Source: Poecilobothrus nobilitatus
Taxonomy: Eukaryota; Arthropoda; Insecta; Diptera; Dolichopodidae
NCBI GenBank assembly: GCA_947095535.1
Contig: OX352773.1
Location: 37,407,398-37,471,397, forward strand
Length of the DNA: 64,000 bases
Direction: 5' to 3'
Shown here piece by piece: positions 22,190 to 35,100 of this stretch; positions within the stretch are counted from its first letter, which is position 1, and the number at the start of each line of letters is the position of its first letter. The notes beneath the pieces were generated by a model, which saw only the letters and a list, made by a program, of their open reading frames with translations, did no database searches and had not been told where the DNA came from. A program made the position numbers and the translations under genes.

Positions 22190-25100
22190 TTATTCTTCGT
22201 TTTGTAAAGTAGTAATGCTTTGATTTTGTTCCGATTTTACATCACAAGAATTTTCTTCAAGATTTTCATGTTCGTTCGCAAAATTTGCCTCTGATATTTC
22301 TTTTTGTAGTTCTTCCAAAAAAGATGAGCAGGATTGAAATTCGAGATTTACATTTACAGCATCGTCAAAATTCTTATCAACAATTCTTTTTTGTGGTTCA
22401 ATTTGATTTTCTTCTGATTCACTTGGATTCCAAGTGAGTTGAAAATCTATAAGAGTTTTATGATATGTAATTGCTGTTGCTAGTACTTCTTCAGGTTCTT
22501 CTTGTAGTAAATACTTTCTTAACCAGTTTCTATCATTTGATAATTTTTGTGCTTTACATTTTCTTCTATTTAATTCAGATCTTGCAACTCTCATATGTTT
22601 TGAAAAACCAATTTCTTCATGAAATTGTTCATCAAAATTTACTTCATTTAAGTCTTTTTCAATTTTATCTAGATTTTCTGTCATTTCTTTTAAAGACTGA
22701 TCATTTGCATTATAATTATATTCAGTTTCAGCTTCATTTTCATTATCTGTTTGACTATCGGAATCTACATTACTACCCCCACAATCAGAACTAGTTTTAA
22801 AATTTTCATCATCAGATGAAAATTGTTCTTTTGTTTCTTTAAATTCTTCAAATTCATCTGTTTCAGATGGTACATTTTCATATTGGTCTGAAAGCATTGA
22901 AGATAAATTTTCTTGAACATTTAAGTTAATTGGTTTTTTAATTTCTTCAGATCCAATAAATTCTAAAAACTCTTTATTATTTTCTTCTAAAATACAAAGT
23001 ATTTCTTTAGGTTTCTTTTCGCTTTTTTTATCTACTTCTAATACTTGTTTAGATTGATTTTCTTGTGTTTCATCTAACATTTCCTTAAAGTCCCCAGTTG
23101 TTTCTGTTTTATTTGAAATCATTAAAGATGACTTATCTTCAAATCCTAGATCCAAGTTTTCTTCAGGTTGGGACTTTTTGGATTTTTGGGACTTTTCAGT
23201 TTCATAACTTTCATTTCGTTTTTGTTTTAAGAGATCTAACATTTCAGTTAATTTTTTAAGCTCATTTGTTAGCTGAGATTCTTCCATTTTTGGCGTTTTA
23301 TTTTCAACTTCTTCTGACAAGACATGTGTTTGTTCAAGTTCCTTTTGTTCTTCTATTTCATTTGCTTCATTTGTTTCAGTTTGTTTTAAAGTACATGATT
23401 TTTCTAGACATTCTTCTAGTCCTTCACTAACATTAAGTTTCTTGATTTCTTTTGTATCTGATATATCATTTTGACTAGATTCTAAAAGATCTAGGGATTC
23501 CATAAAGTTTTCATTTTTTTCTGTTATTAAAATACCATTAGAGTTTTGATCGGAAAGAACTGCAGATGATGTTACTTCAAGCTCTGTATCCGAAATATTA
23601 TTTAATCCAACTGTTGAAGTAACATCATCTGTAGCAAACTCTTCATTTTGATTTTGTTTTAAAATATCCATCATATCATTAAATTCTTTAGGAGTGAATT
23701 CTTCGTTTTCTTCTAATTGTGTTATTTCATCTTGCTTTTGTTCTTCAAGTACTATTGGCAACTTTAAATCATAAATAAGATCATTGAAATACTTTTCCTC
23801 CAAAACTCCTTCAATTTCTAAATTTTTATTCTGATTTTGTTCGGCTAGTTTTCTAGACATATTCTCTTTTAAGTCTAGTTTAGGATTTTTATTTAATGCT
23901 TGAGATATTTCTATATCAGATATTATTTTATTGAGAATCTGTTCGACAATTGTTGTAGACGGTTCAATTTCTAATTTGAGATCTAGTGTTTCTTCAAAAA
24001 TATTTGCTGAAGCTAATATTGATTCAGGTTCTTCACATAAAAGATATTTTTTGGGCCAGATTCTATCATTTGATTTTTTATGTTCTTTACATTTTCTGAA
24101 GGTTCTCTCTGATTCTTTCTTCCTTTTTTTTATTAACAAATGATTTGGTTCAATTTCTTCTTTTGAAATATCCTCTTTTCCCAAATTATTGTTTAAAGCA
24201 GTTGAAGTTACAACGAAATTTTCTGAATTTTCATTATCGTTTTCTGAAATATCTTTAATTGATTTATCATCATTGATTTTATTTAATTCGTTATCCGTTC
24301 CACTTTCATTATCTTTTATAGAATTTTCTTTTTCTAATGAAGATTTAGATGATTCAGTATCGCTACTACTACCACTACTTGTATCAGAATCAGTTTTAGC
24401 ATTTTCATCATCAGATGTAAGTAATTTAACTTCCTGTTGTTTACCATTTTTATAGGAATTTCTTAATCTAATTAAAGAATTAACATTTTCACGTATTCTT
24501 CTTTGATCTTCTTTTATCCAACGTTCATGTTCAGCTTTTTCTTCTTCATAACCTCCACGTTTCCATGCTTCAGCACAAGCTCTATCTTTTGCAAATACAG
24601 GCCGACTATCAAGATATGTTAAATTATCACATTCCAGGATTAAAGTTTTTCTATAAAATTGAATATAAAACAAAATTTTTTAAATTAGATATTAATTTTT
24701 TTTTTTTTTTTTTGTTTTTTGTAAATATACAAACCTATACTGAGGTATTAAACCAACAACTGGATTACCTTGTAGTATTAATACTCTTAACTCTGGCATA
24801 TTACTGAAAATTTTTACAACAAGTACATCTTCAATTCGATTATTACTTAAATCTAATACAGATAACATTTTACATTCTAATAAACCTTTAAGACCATCAT
24901 ATGTTCTTATATAATTATTAGCTAAATTTAAATTTGTTAAAACTGGTAATACTTCAATACCACAATTTTCAATATTTGCAATATGATTATGTGATAAATT
25001 GATTGTATCTAATTCTGGACAATCATTTAAATTTTCAATTTTTCTTACCAAATTATTTTGTAAAAATAAACATTTTAATAATGGTTGATTTGTTAAATTT

Positions 25101-25321
25101 TTTATTTCTGATATTGCATTACATTCTAACCATAAACATTTTAATCCTGTATATTCATCAAGTTCTTCAATATCACGAAAACCCTGATAATGTAAATATA
25201 AAACATCATTTAAACGTGGCGTTTGATATAAATGATTTTTTTTGCATAAATTTAATAAAATTTTTTTAGTTATTCTTTTAAGTCCAGTAAGTTCTTCTAA
25301 AGATTTAAGAGTATTTGACAT
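22190..25321 (-). CDS. DNAAF1: Dynein axonemal assembly factor 1 (LRRC50 family)
   Basis: Two exons, 25321-24735 and 24650-22190, joined over an 84-nt GT-AG intron; the product is 1015 residues. Residues about 36-196 form leucine-rich repeats of the SDS22-like type ([47 protein letters not shown]) closed by the LRR cap [18 protein letters not shown], whose last residues span the splice. Next comes the family hallmark [20 protein letters not shown] (about 206-225) and a charged helical stretch. The family promotes cytoplasmic preassembly of axonemal dynein arms, so in insects a role in sperm flagella and ciliated sensory neurons is expected. The remainder is acidic and low-complexity, with a diverged internal duplication (about 375-420 and 886-930). 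The product is longer than the human protein (about 725 residues). The start is the first ATG before a continuous frame into the repeats. No neighbour suggests co-regulation. Confidence 0.95.
24651..24734 (-). other. DNAAF1 intron
   Basis: The donor reads AG|GTTTGT (GT at 24734-24733) and the acceptor ATTTTATAG|AAAAAC (AG at 24652-24651). Joining restores the conserved QYRKTL sequence in phase. This fixes the typical intron size in this genome as under 100 nt. Confidence 0.93.
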
Positions 25322-26193
25322 ATTTTCCTTCTCCTTTTTTTTATATGTGTATATATATATTCGTTTTTGGTTTTTTTTTTTTATTTTTCTTTTTTAGTAT
25401 TTTGTAAAATTTTAATATTTTTAAAATTTTTTATTTTATATTTCTTAATAATTTAAACATGACTAATTAAAATGACAATTTTAATTTGATTGATAGGAAA
25501 ATTTTTGATTAAAATTTGATTTGAGGATTTGATGTATAAAAAAAAAATCGAAGATTGTTTCTATATGGATATGTTTAAAAGTTGTTTATAGCTAATAAAC
25601 AAATTATCGGTTTCTTAGTTTCTGACTTTCTGTTTGTAACGATATTTTGTAACTTAAAAGAAGTACCTATAAGTATTACTATCAGTACATGTACCAGTAT
25701 CAGTACATGTACATGTATTACTATCAGTAGAAGTACCTATCAGTACATGAATTGGGAGGATGAAATACAAAGTAATAATTATTGTATATAATGCGCTCCT
25801 TTTGTATAACGAATGAAGTTAATGTTAAAAATGTTTATTTGAAAATTTTAAGAAAAATTATTTTTTATTAGAGTTTGGCGAGACAAATAAAATTTCAACA
25901 AGTTATTTTAAATTTATAAGATTTAATTTAAATCTAATAAGTTATAAAATAATTGATGCTGCAGTACTCAAAACTTCACCTATTTATAATGTACTGAAAA
26001 TTTGATATTAATGGTAAACTCCTTCTAATTAGTTTTAAAACTATCTGAAAATCAGAGTTTGACACTGTTTAAAGAGTATAAGTTTTGGGTTTTTTTAATT
26101 TAAAATAATTTCTTAATTGTTTATTTGGAATACTGTTCATTATAAACTCTAACTTTAAAATAAATATTTACAATTAACAATATTATAATAGTA
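25322..26193. other. DNAAF1 upstream region with a GTAC-rich minisatellite
   Basis: The upstream flank of DNAAF1; no TATA box or initiator can be singled out in such A/T-rich DNA. At 25660-25748 there is an imperfect short-period array of AGTACATGTAC, AGTACCTAT and ACTATCAGT units. It yields a Ser/Thr/Ile/Cys-rich open frame that is not considered coding. Confidence 0.55.
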
Positions 26194-26513
26194 TCTGACT
26201 GATGGAGTAGAAATTCAGTTCTTAGTTTTTCAATAGAAACTTCTAAAGTTCCAACTCCGATCATGTCATATCCAATTCTAGTTATATCAGGTTATATCAT
26301 AATAGTTTACATTGTAAAACTTTATGTCTTAATAGTTTATATCTTAATAGTCTATGTTGTTGTTATATAAAATCAATAAATAAATAATTCTTGAATATGA
26401 TAATAGATGGCGCATAAATAAAAATTCATAATCTTGTACAAGAGCTTCAGCCAAGTGAAGTACAAAAGCTTCAGCCGCACTTAATAGTTAGTGGATACTA
26501 TGGAAAAAAAAAA
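26194..26513 (+). mobile_element. tRNA-derived SINE, family 1 (old copy)
   Basis: The head is recognisable but worn: GATGGAGTAG in the A-box position and GTTCCAACTCCGATCATGTC in the B-box position. The body keeps AATAGATGGCGCATAAATA and AATCTTGTACAAGAGCTTCA, with a small internal duplication of the GCTTCAGCC part. It ends at a poly(A). No target duplication is visible, consistent with age. Confidence 0.75.
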
Positions 26514-27463
26514 CTGTAGTTATAGCAACCTTAAATAAAATTAAATTAATAATAAACAATTTTTTTGTTGTTACAGTGAAATCCAAAAATCTGATAAAGT
26601 TTTGATTTTTTTTTTAATATGGAAAACGTAAAAAGATAACAAAAGTTAAGTTATTATTGTTATTGTTATAGTTACTACTATATTTATGTCATCTTTAACT
26701 ATATATTTATTTCGACTCATTAATATAATTATTTTTCAATGACAATAACTTTATTGTGTATTACGCAATTGACAAAAGATGCTATTTTTATGATTATGTA
26801 TAATGAGGGATATATTAATAATCGTGACAATTTGATATTAATAATTCAGTAACAATAGTAGATAATATATGAATATATAAGTTGTTTTTGATAATCATAT
26901 TCAATTACGTTCTTACAGTTTTACTTTGTGACACTATACACGATAAGTGTTTACTTTGTGATTCGTCTATTTAATAATTCCCCTATTTATGATTCATCAC
27001 ACGTGATCCATGGGAAAAAAAATAAGAAAATTAACATTTAAACTTATAAACTTTTACAATATCTTTCGAATTTATGAAGTTACCATCTAATATTAATAAG
27101 TAAAGTAAATATAAAATAAATCTTTATAATTAAAAAAAAACTGTATCAAAGGTTTGGACTTAATTTAAGCACTGTAAAATATATAAGTGTAAAGCAATCA
27201 CGATTACGTCTACCAACTATAATAATGAAGCGTTATTAGTTATTGTAGTGCGATTCAATATAGTTTCACTAAATGCCACTTTAATAAATCACTTAATTGA
27301 TTGTGGGACATAAACATCGAACAAATAGATTTAAAAAGAATTTTCAGCTATAGGTGATTTAGCTATTAGAGCATACATAAAAAAATGTAAAAACAAAAAA
27401 AATTAAATTAAATCTTCAATATAAAATAAACTGGTATGTATAAATTTTCTTGATAAATATTTA
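26514..27463. other. A/T-rich intergenic DNA
   Basis: No gene, RNA or element was recognised in this stretch. Confidence 0.5.
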
Positions 27464-27465
27464 TA

Positions 27466-27840
27466 CAGGGTGTCCCGCGTTAAATTGTACATAGAGCCAG
27501 AGATAATGGGAAGCATCACAACGAACAAAAAATTATATGGGAGAGGGTCTATTCTGGACCCTTTCCGAGATATGAGGGGTTAAAGATTTTTAGCAACTTT
27601 TAAAAAAATTTATAACTTTTGAGCCGTTTTTGAGCCGTATTTTGTTTTATCTCTCTATAGCAAGCGGTGCAATAGTTATTGATTTTTTTTTTTGAAAAGT
27701 CGCTAAAAATCTTTAACCCCTCATATCTCGGAAAGGGTCCAGAATAGACCCCCCTTCCTCCCATATAATTTTTTGTTCGTTGTGATGCTCCCCATCACCT
27801 TCTGCTTTATGCTCTGTGCAAGTTAACGCGGAACACTCTG
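27466..27840. mobile_element. Palindromic MITE (375 bp, long inverted arms)
   Basis: The ends read CAGGGTGTCCCGCGTTAA (left) and, inverted, CAGAGTGTTCCGCGTTAA (right), flanked by TA at 27464-27465 and 27841-27842. The arms are about 160 bp each. An almost identical core spans about 27514-27597 and 27678-27792 (GCATCACAACGAACAAAAAA, GGACCCTTTCCGAGATATGA, GGGGTTAAAGATTTTTAGC). A short central spacer lies around 27610-27675. It has no protein frame. The TA duplication suggests mobilisation by a Tc1/mariner-type transposase. A transcript would form a long double-stranded hairpin. Confidence 0.92.
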
Positions 27841-27842
27841 TA

Positions 27843-30800
27843 TATTGATATTTGCCTATTAAAACTTCAAAAAATTTATATACCAAAAAACAAATGCGAC
27901 AATAAATGAATATTGCCTATATAATAATTTATTAACTGAATCAGTTGAATCAGTGAAAAGTGACTAATTGATGAACAAGAATTCTTTGTAAATAAAAAAT
28001 GTACTTATAAGAAGTTATTCACATTAAATAAGTGAAGCGAAAAATTGAGCTTAAATTTTAATTTGCTGCTTGTAGTTATTGCTTATACGTACAAAGTCTA
28101 ATAATAATAATGCAATAATAAATCAATAACATTATATTATTTACTATTCAAATTTGTTATATCATATTATTTCATTCAGGTTTAATATGTAATTTTTAAA
28201 AATCCTATACAATAGCAACAACCTTAAAGAAGAAAATTTCCATTTAAATCCTTTAGGCCTTTTTGTATTTTCTTTTCCTATCAAATTTTCTATTTTCTTT
28301 CTTTTTCATATATGTTTTATTTTCTTTGTGAAAAATTCTGATAACAAAAGAAAAAAAAACAAAACAGGCAGGATATTAAAAAGAAGAAAAAAAAAAAGAA
28401 AAGAGGATACAAACTAAAGAAAATAAAAATTTCTGGTTTTATCAATATTTTCTGAATCAATTGGTAACAGATTGTTGTCCTGGAGGGTTGAATTAAAACT
28501 ATTTTTATTTCTGTTTGTTTTTTTTTTTTTTTTTTGCCCCCTTTTTTTGGTTTTTGGCTTAACACTATTTTTCAACTTATCGTAAAAATATTATTTGATA
28601 ACATATACATATTATATATTCAATATATTTCACAGATCTTTTAAGAAGGAAAGATTTTATAGTTATAAAATACCGAGGTTGGTTAAAATTATATTCCCTA
28701 CTCTTTTATTATTATTTTATATTAAGTAAATATGCTAAAATTTATTTTATTATGGGTAAAAATTATAGTAAAAACTAAAATTAAAACAAAAAAAAAATGC
28801 AAAATAAATCTTTTTTTTTCTTTGTGTTTTATGTGATGTTCTTTTTTTTATTTGTTTTAAATGATAATAATAAGATTTGCATATTTTAAGGATGTAAGTT
28901 TATAAAAATAGTTCTAAAGATATAACCATGTACTAATAAAAAATATTGAATATAGAAGATTGTTGAGATTTTTTTTTTCGTTTCATCACATTTCCTTTTT
29001 TTCTTTTCGTTTTTAAGCCTATTCTTTTTTCTTTTTTTTTAACTTTTGATAGAATTGAAGAGATTTTCAACTTTGTTATGAGAGTGCTTTCTATAAAAGG
29101 ATTAGGGATTAAGGATCATATTATTCTGTAATAAGAGATAATAAAAAAAATAATAAAAAACAAAACAAAACAAAAATGCAGACGAATACTATTTAGATTA
29201 CATATCTTGTTTTTTTTTTTTTGCATGAGTTTTTTATTGATGTTTGTTTTTATTTTGATAATAATAATATCTGCAGATACATAAAATTATAACAAAAAGA
29301 CATAATAAAAGTAATAAAAGAATATTTTGTTTTTTTTTTTTGGATTTTTTTTATTTAATACTTTTGGGCAGTGGTATGCGAAATTATAGACTAACAATAC
29401 TTCAATTTCATTATAGGTTGATATCTAATTTTCACAAACACTTTAAGGAAACTAAGCTTATTTTTGCCTAAACAAATATTGCAACTATTAATCGATTGCA
29501 ACTTTTTTTATTTGATAAAGATAATTAAATTATACGTAATGTATTGATGTTTCTATTCCATATTGGATTATAAAAATCGTGCCCCCTTTTTTATTGTCAC
29601 TCAAGATCATTATATTCCCTATAATATTTTAATAATAGCCCGCTATTACATTGTTGTATTGAGTAAAATTGTTAGGATTTCTCGATGTATTTTGGAGGAG
29701 TTATAATTTGAAATCATCTCTTCATACAAAACGTCAAATTTTAAATCTACAACAATAAGAAATGCTTAGAATTATTAAAAGATTTGTGTAAATCTGCTAT
29801 TAAGTTTCGAAAAGTACCTATAATATAATAAATGTATCTTTTGACCAGCATTTATTCTTTAGCTCTACAATGTAGTATGTATTTATTTATTTTTTTTCTT
29901 TATTATTTTTAATATATGGAGAATTCACAACACATTTTTTTTTTAACTGCTTACGCTGAAGATAAATTATAAATTAAATTTCATAAAAAAAAAAAAAAAC
30001 TTATGTTTTGCAATGTTAGACAAATTTTTTTTCTTTTTTTTTTTTTGATAGAATCCTAACGATAAAAAAGTAATTTTTGTTTGTTTTATTACTCTGACAC
30101 TTTGAAGGACCTTTTCTTGTTCTACAATAAATATATATAAAAAAATAAAAGGGCACGCATTTAAAATTATGAAATATTAGATTTTTGCTAGAATCAGCTG
30201 CTTAAATAAATGCCCATTAACAAAAAAAAAAAAAAATTTAAAGAAAATTACTTTTTTATTACACATTCTTGATGATTCATTTAAAAATGGTGTAAATGTG
30301 TAATGAATACTAGATTATTACATTATTCAATTCGAATTTTATTAATTTTTAAATATTTTTCTTTATTTTTCCATATGTTTTTAATTAAAGTTTAATTAAC
30401 ATTTCATAAAACATTAATACAAATTGTTATACTAGAGTATAAAAGTTAATTGCCTAGTAATATGCAATTTCATCTTTTTAAATGAATTTATTGCAACACT
30501 TATTTTTTTCTAATATATTTTAAATATAATCAGGACATTTTTCTTTTCTCAGTATTAAATAAAAAAAAATGTTTTCTTATCTGTTCTTTTTTTTAATTTT
30601 GAATGTTTTTTATTACTCCTAAAAGTATGCTTTATATTAATTTTTGACATTAAAATGTGTAATGACAATGAGTAATAATAGAATGATTTAATTATATCTG
30701 AAATACACTAGAAAAAAACCACTAAGTAGATAATTAACAAGCATTAAACTCTTAAATTATGCAACAAAATGTTTGTTTTTTGTTCTATGTTACCGTTTAC

Positions 30801-31633
30801 TTCACCATTATATAATTAACTACAGTATCCACTATCATAAAACGAATATTTAAAATTATTGGAACAAAATCAAGTCTTAATTTTATTTAAAACGCTTTTG
30901 TTTTCTTGTTTGGATTTTATATTATATACATGTGCATTTAACCATTATTTTGTTAAATATTCAGTTTTTTTATGAACTACACAGTTTGTTATTATAATGT
31001 AAAAGGATAACTTTTATAGTATTTTTTTTTTTTTTTGATGACGTTACAGTTTAGAATTAGAGGTTCCAGCTAATAAAATTTAATTTTTACTTCAATTTTA
31101 ACGGTTTTTTCTTCTTATTGTACATTTTTAATCTGACCATTAATTGAGGTTTATAATTACTTTGAAATAAAAAAAAATCTTATTAGTCGTTATGATTATA
31201 TAGCGGAAATTATATTTTTGTTGAATAAAACGAGTATAAAACAACTTTTAGTATTTCTACAAAAATTTTAAGATGTTATAAAAACATTTTCGATTTTAAG
31301 TCTTTTATATATTCTAGGAATATATTGAAATTGCTCATAGAACAAGGTTTGTTCAGACTTGTATACTTGTAATGTGAATAATAATTTCAAACCAACACTT
31401 TTGAAGCTTATTTAATAACTATAAAACATCTAGATTAGAACTTTTGTTTTTTTTTTCCACCTTCTACATTTTTCTTTATTTCATAAGGCAATCATACATT
31501 TAAAGTACTTATATTTAAAGTTTTCAGTTTAATTACTTTATATGACAGTAACACATACTCTAAAAGCAAGTAGATAATACATATACGACTTTTAATAATT
31601 ATATTTTACTAGTAAATATACAGGATTATATTT
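27843..31633. other. Homopolymer-rich intergenic DNA
   Basis: Almost entirely A/T tracts with long poly-T and poly-A runs; the minus frame at 28317-28565 is an artefact of these. Nothing was recognised. Confidence 0.5.
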
Positions 31634-31635
31634 TA

Positions 31636-32190
31636 CAGGAGTAAAGAGTGTCCGACAGTTGAAGCTCAAAAAGAAAATAGGTGATTAGGTAGGTTGAAAA
31701 AATTGTTTCGAAGGTGTGGTCTACTCTTAACAGATTCCGAGATAACGGACTTTTAAGCGTTTTCGTTAAGTTTTTAAAAATATAATAATATCTTCGCCGC
31801 TATACAATATACTAGATTCGTTTAGGTATGAGCTGGTTTAAGTTTTGGAGCTCAGAGTATGAGCTTTTAAATTATTATCTAAAATTTTACATGAAAATCC
31901 ATAGCTTTCACAGTTGAACAGTTATTAACTTTTAAAGCCAAAATAATATTAATATTTTTCAATGTTTTTTTAAATAACTGCATTTTTTTATATAAAAAAA
32001 CTGTTATTAACATAATGATTTTTATCACATTTTCTAAGTTATCAAAATCATAGCTTTAATTTATGGTATCATCATTTTTGTCGCTTCTTTTACCATTTTC
32101 GAAAAAATTAAACCTTTTTTCATTAAATTTTTTTTGATTCCTTCGATCTCCCCTATAACATACTTTTTGCATGACTTCCGGATACCCCTA
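31636..32190. mobile_element. Possible degraded MITE related to the one at 27466
   Basis: The left end is CAGGAGTAAAGAGTGTCCGA and the right end, inverted, TAGGGGTATCCGGAAGTC; TA flanks both sides (31634-31635 and 32191-32192). The inner segment CAGATTCCGAGATAACGGAC resembles the TTTCCGAGATATGAGGGG part of the 27466 element in arrangement. The two arms no longer pair well. Assignment is tentative. Confidence 0.3.
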
Positions 32191-32192
32191 TA

Positions 32193-35100
32193 CAAATTTA
32201 TACTGTTATAATCTAATAACTAAAAGTTTCAAAAATATTTTAAAAATTTGTACAAATTACTATTTGTACAACTTAAAAGACTAAACAGACAGTTACTTTT
32301 CAACTTTGAATAATAGATAATTTGTCAATTTTAATTAGAAGCACAATCAAGATGTGATGATGCATATGACAGTATTAATTTATCTGCTCTAAATTAACAT
32401 GGTTATTTATAATAAAAATTTAGACTAGTCGAAAATTAAAAATAAATACACTTAATTTATTATCTATATATACTATGAAAATATAAAAAAAAAAGAGTAC
32501 GTATATAAACTAAAGAAATAAATTTAAAGGAAAATACTCAGTTAAAGTTATTTATTTTTTTTTTAAACTAATCACAATTTTATTTCTTTACCGATGTTTT
32601 ATTTTGCAATAAAACATATTGAAATAAATCTTCCCAACATTTTTTTTTCTTTTTGTTTTTATATTATTCTCCACATAACTAGAAACTTAAGTATAGTGTA
32701 CATACATATATATAGTATATGTGTACATACAGTATATGTGTACATACATATAGATTTATCATACAAACTCACCTAAAAAATATATATATTTTTTTTAAAG
32801 TGAATCACTTAACTCAGATTATGGCGTTGAGTGAAATTATTTGTACCTAAAATTTATGACCTTTAGAGACCCAAAAAAAAAAAAAAAACAAAAACAAAAA
32901 TAAAATTAAACGTAAAAAAAAACAATTTAAAAAATAAAATAAAAAAAAAAATTAATGGTAAAAATATTGCCAAATATTTGTTGGTTTTTTTTTTTCTATT
33001 TTATTCTTATTAAAAAGTCAAGTTTTGTTTCGACTCCATATCTTTTTCTCCACACTTTTATTTAAAAATTCTTTTTTTTTTTTTGTTGTTTTGGTTTTGT
33101 TTTTTTTTGTTTGAAGAAGAGTCTTAATTTCTTATTATTCTAAATTTAATTTAGTGTTGCCACATAATTTAAATTATTTGTTATTAACTTTATTGTTTAA
33201 CTGTGATCTAATTTAAAATCTGACTGGATATGGCAAGGGAGTGACAATATTTAAACTGTCAAGGTTTTTAAGTATAACTAATTAAGTGTCATCCTTAAAG
33301 AATTTCTTTTAAAAGAATTTTGTGCAAATTCAATCATACCAAAAAAAAAATTATTGTCGAATTCAGATTGTATTAAAGTAATCATTGTTTTAGTAACGTG
33401 AACCAGCTTTTAAGAGCATTTATTGCAATTGGAATACTTGAAAAAAAAACCAATCATGTATAAAATGATTAAAATATTTTTGTAAATTATATATGCATAT
33501 TAAGATTTTGAATTGCATAATAAGCATTTTGACATTGAATCTCTGTTAGATGAATTATTACTAAGCCTTTTCTATCCAGGTCACATATGTACCACCAAAA
33601 TTTTAAACATTACTAAAAACTTTTACATTAAACATTACATTAAACTTTTTTATTTTAAGGTTTTGCCATTGAAGCTTAACTCTTAATGGAATGTTAAACC
33701 AAAAGATGAAAAAATGTAACCAAAAATTAAATGGTGTTACCAGGATTCAAACCATCCTTTTGAAAAATTTTATATTAAAATAATTTTTTATTAATTTGTG
33801 GAACATCTCCATTTACACCGAAATGTTCCCCAATAATTCAATAAAATTTATTTAATTAAATCATTTTTATTTAAAGCTTATTAAAATAAAAAGCAGCCAA
33901 ATTTAATTTTTCTAGATTCAAAATTCAATATTGATCCGAAGGAAGAAATACATTTGTGTTTCATAACATTTGAAAATGGCAATACTGTTTTAAAGATTTT
34001 ACTTATTTATCTTTTCTTTTTTTCTTTTTTCTTTTCTTGTATTTTAAGGAGTATATTTACTTTTGAATCCTTTTGTATTCATAAAGGTACAAAAACAAAA
34101 TAAAAAAGACAAAAGATAAAACAAAAATCCATTTTGTTTTAATGGCTGAGTTAAGTAGCAAGAAAAAGAGCTTATGATGCACATCATTTACTAATGGCGG
34201 TCTATGGTGTCCATAAAATAGAAAATTATTCAATATTGACACAAATAAAAACAGAAAACCGAAAATGAAAATACCATAAAGCAAAAACAAAAAAAAAAAA
34301 AGGTTGGAAGTAAAATAACCAGGTTTTTTAATGGTTGGTTGATATAAAGAGGTCATTAAGAAGTTGAAAAAGGTACAAAAGGACATTAGTAAGACCAAGT
34401 TATTGTAGCAAACAAAAAAGAAGAGAAAATAATAAGAGGATGATTCAGAAACAGATTTGGTAGAAATAATAATTGTTTTTATTTTTTGTTTTTTAAATCT
34501 TTTGTTTAAAAAAAAGGATTTTTAAGAAATAAGTATAAAAAAAACAAAAAGAAAAAGAAAATTGAAGAAAAACAGGTAGGTTTACAAATAATTTTTATTT
34601 TAAATTTTCATTTCGTAAGATAAAAAACAAACTGTAAGTAAAATTTCAAAATGTATTTTAATCATTAATAATACAAATAAAAATAGCTAAATCTGTTTTT
34701 CTTTCTTACATTTTTTGTGAAGGATAACACTTTTATTTGTAATTTTAATCATTTTGATTCCATTAATATGTTTTTAATAATTCTTATTGTCAAATAATTT
34801 CTTGTTCAATTTCTTTTGTATAATTGACTCTTAAATTTTCAAAAATTTTTTTTTTATTATCCTTCCTATTCTATAAAGTATATATGAAAATAATGTATAT
34901 GAAGTTTTCCTTATTCGGAATTTACTTATTTAGTCCCTAAGATTTCTTCAACTTGAAATGAATTGCATTCAGCATAAATTTAGTTTGTAGCCATCGAAAC
35001 TCCAAACAAACTTTTGAAACTTTAATGAAAATTTCTTTAAATTTTTTTTTATTATTTTACTTTAAGTTGTAAATAAATATTTCAACTATAAAATAAGTGA

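Noticed and set aside
22471..24455. Plus-strand open frames opposite DNAAF1
   Set aside because: They are complementary-strand shadows of the Glu/Ser/Asn-rich DNAAF1 tail.
25582..25791. Ser/Thr/Cys-rich 69-residue frame
   Set aside because: It translates the GTAC-rich minisatellite upstream of DNAAF1.
34057..34398. 113-residue hydrophobic open frame on the minus strand
   Set aside because: The composition (Phe, Leu, Ile, Tyr runs) follows directly from A-rich DNA on the other strand. There is no conserved motif, splice context or codon pattern.
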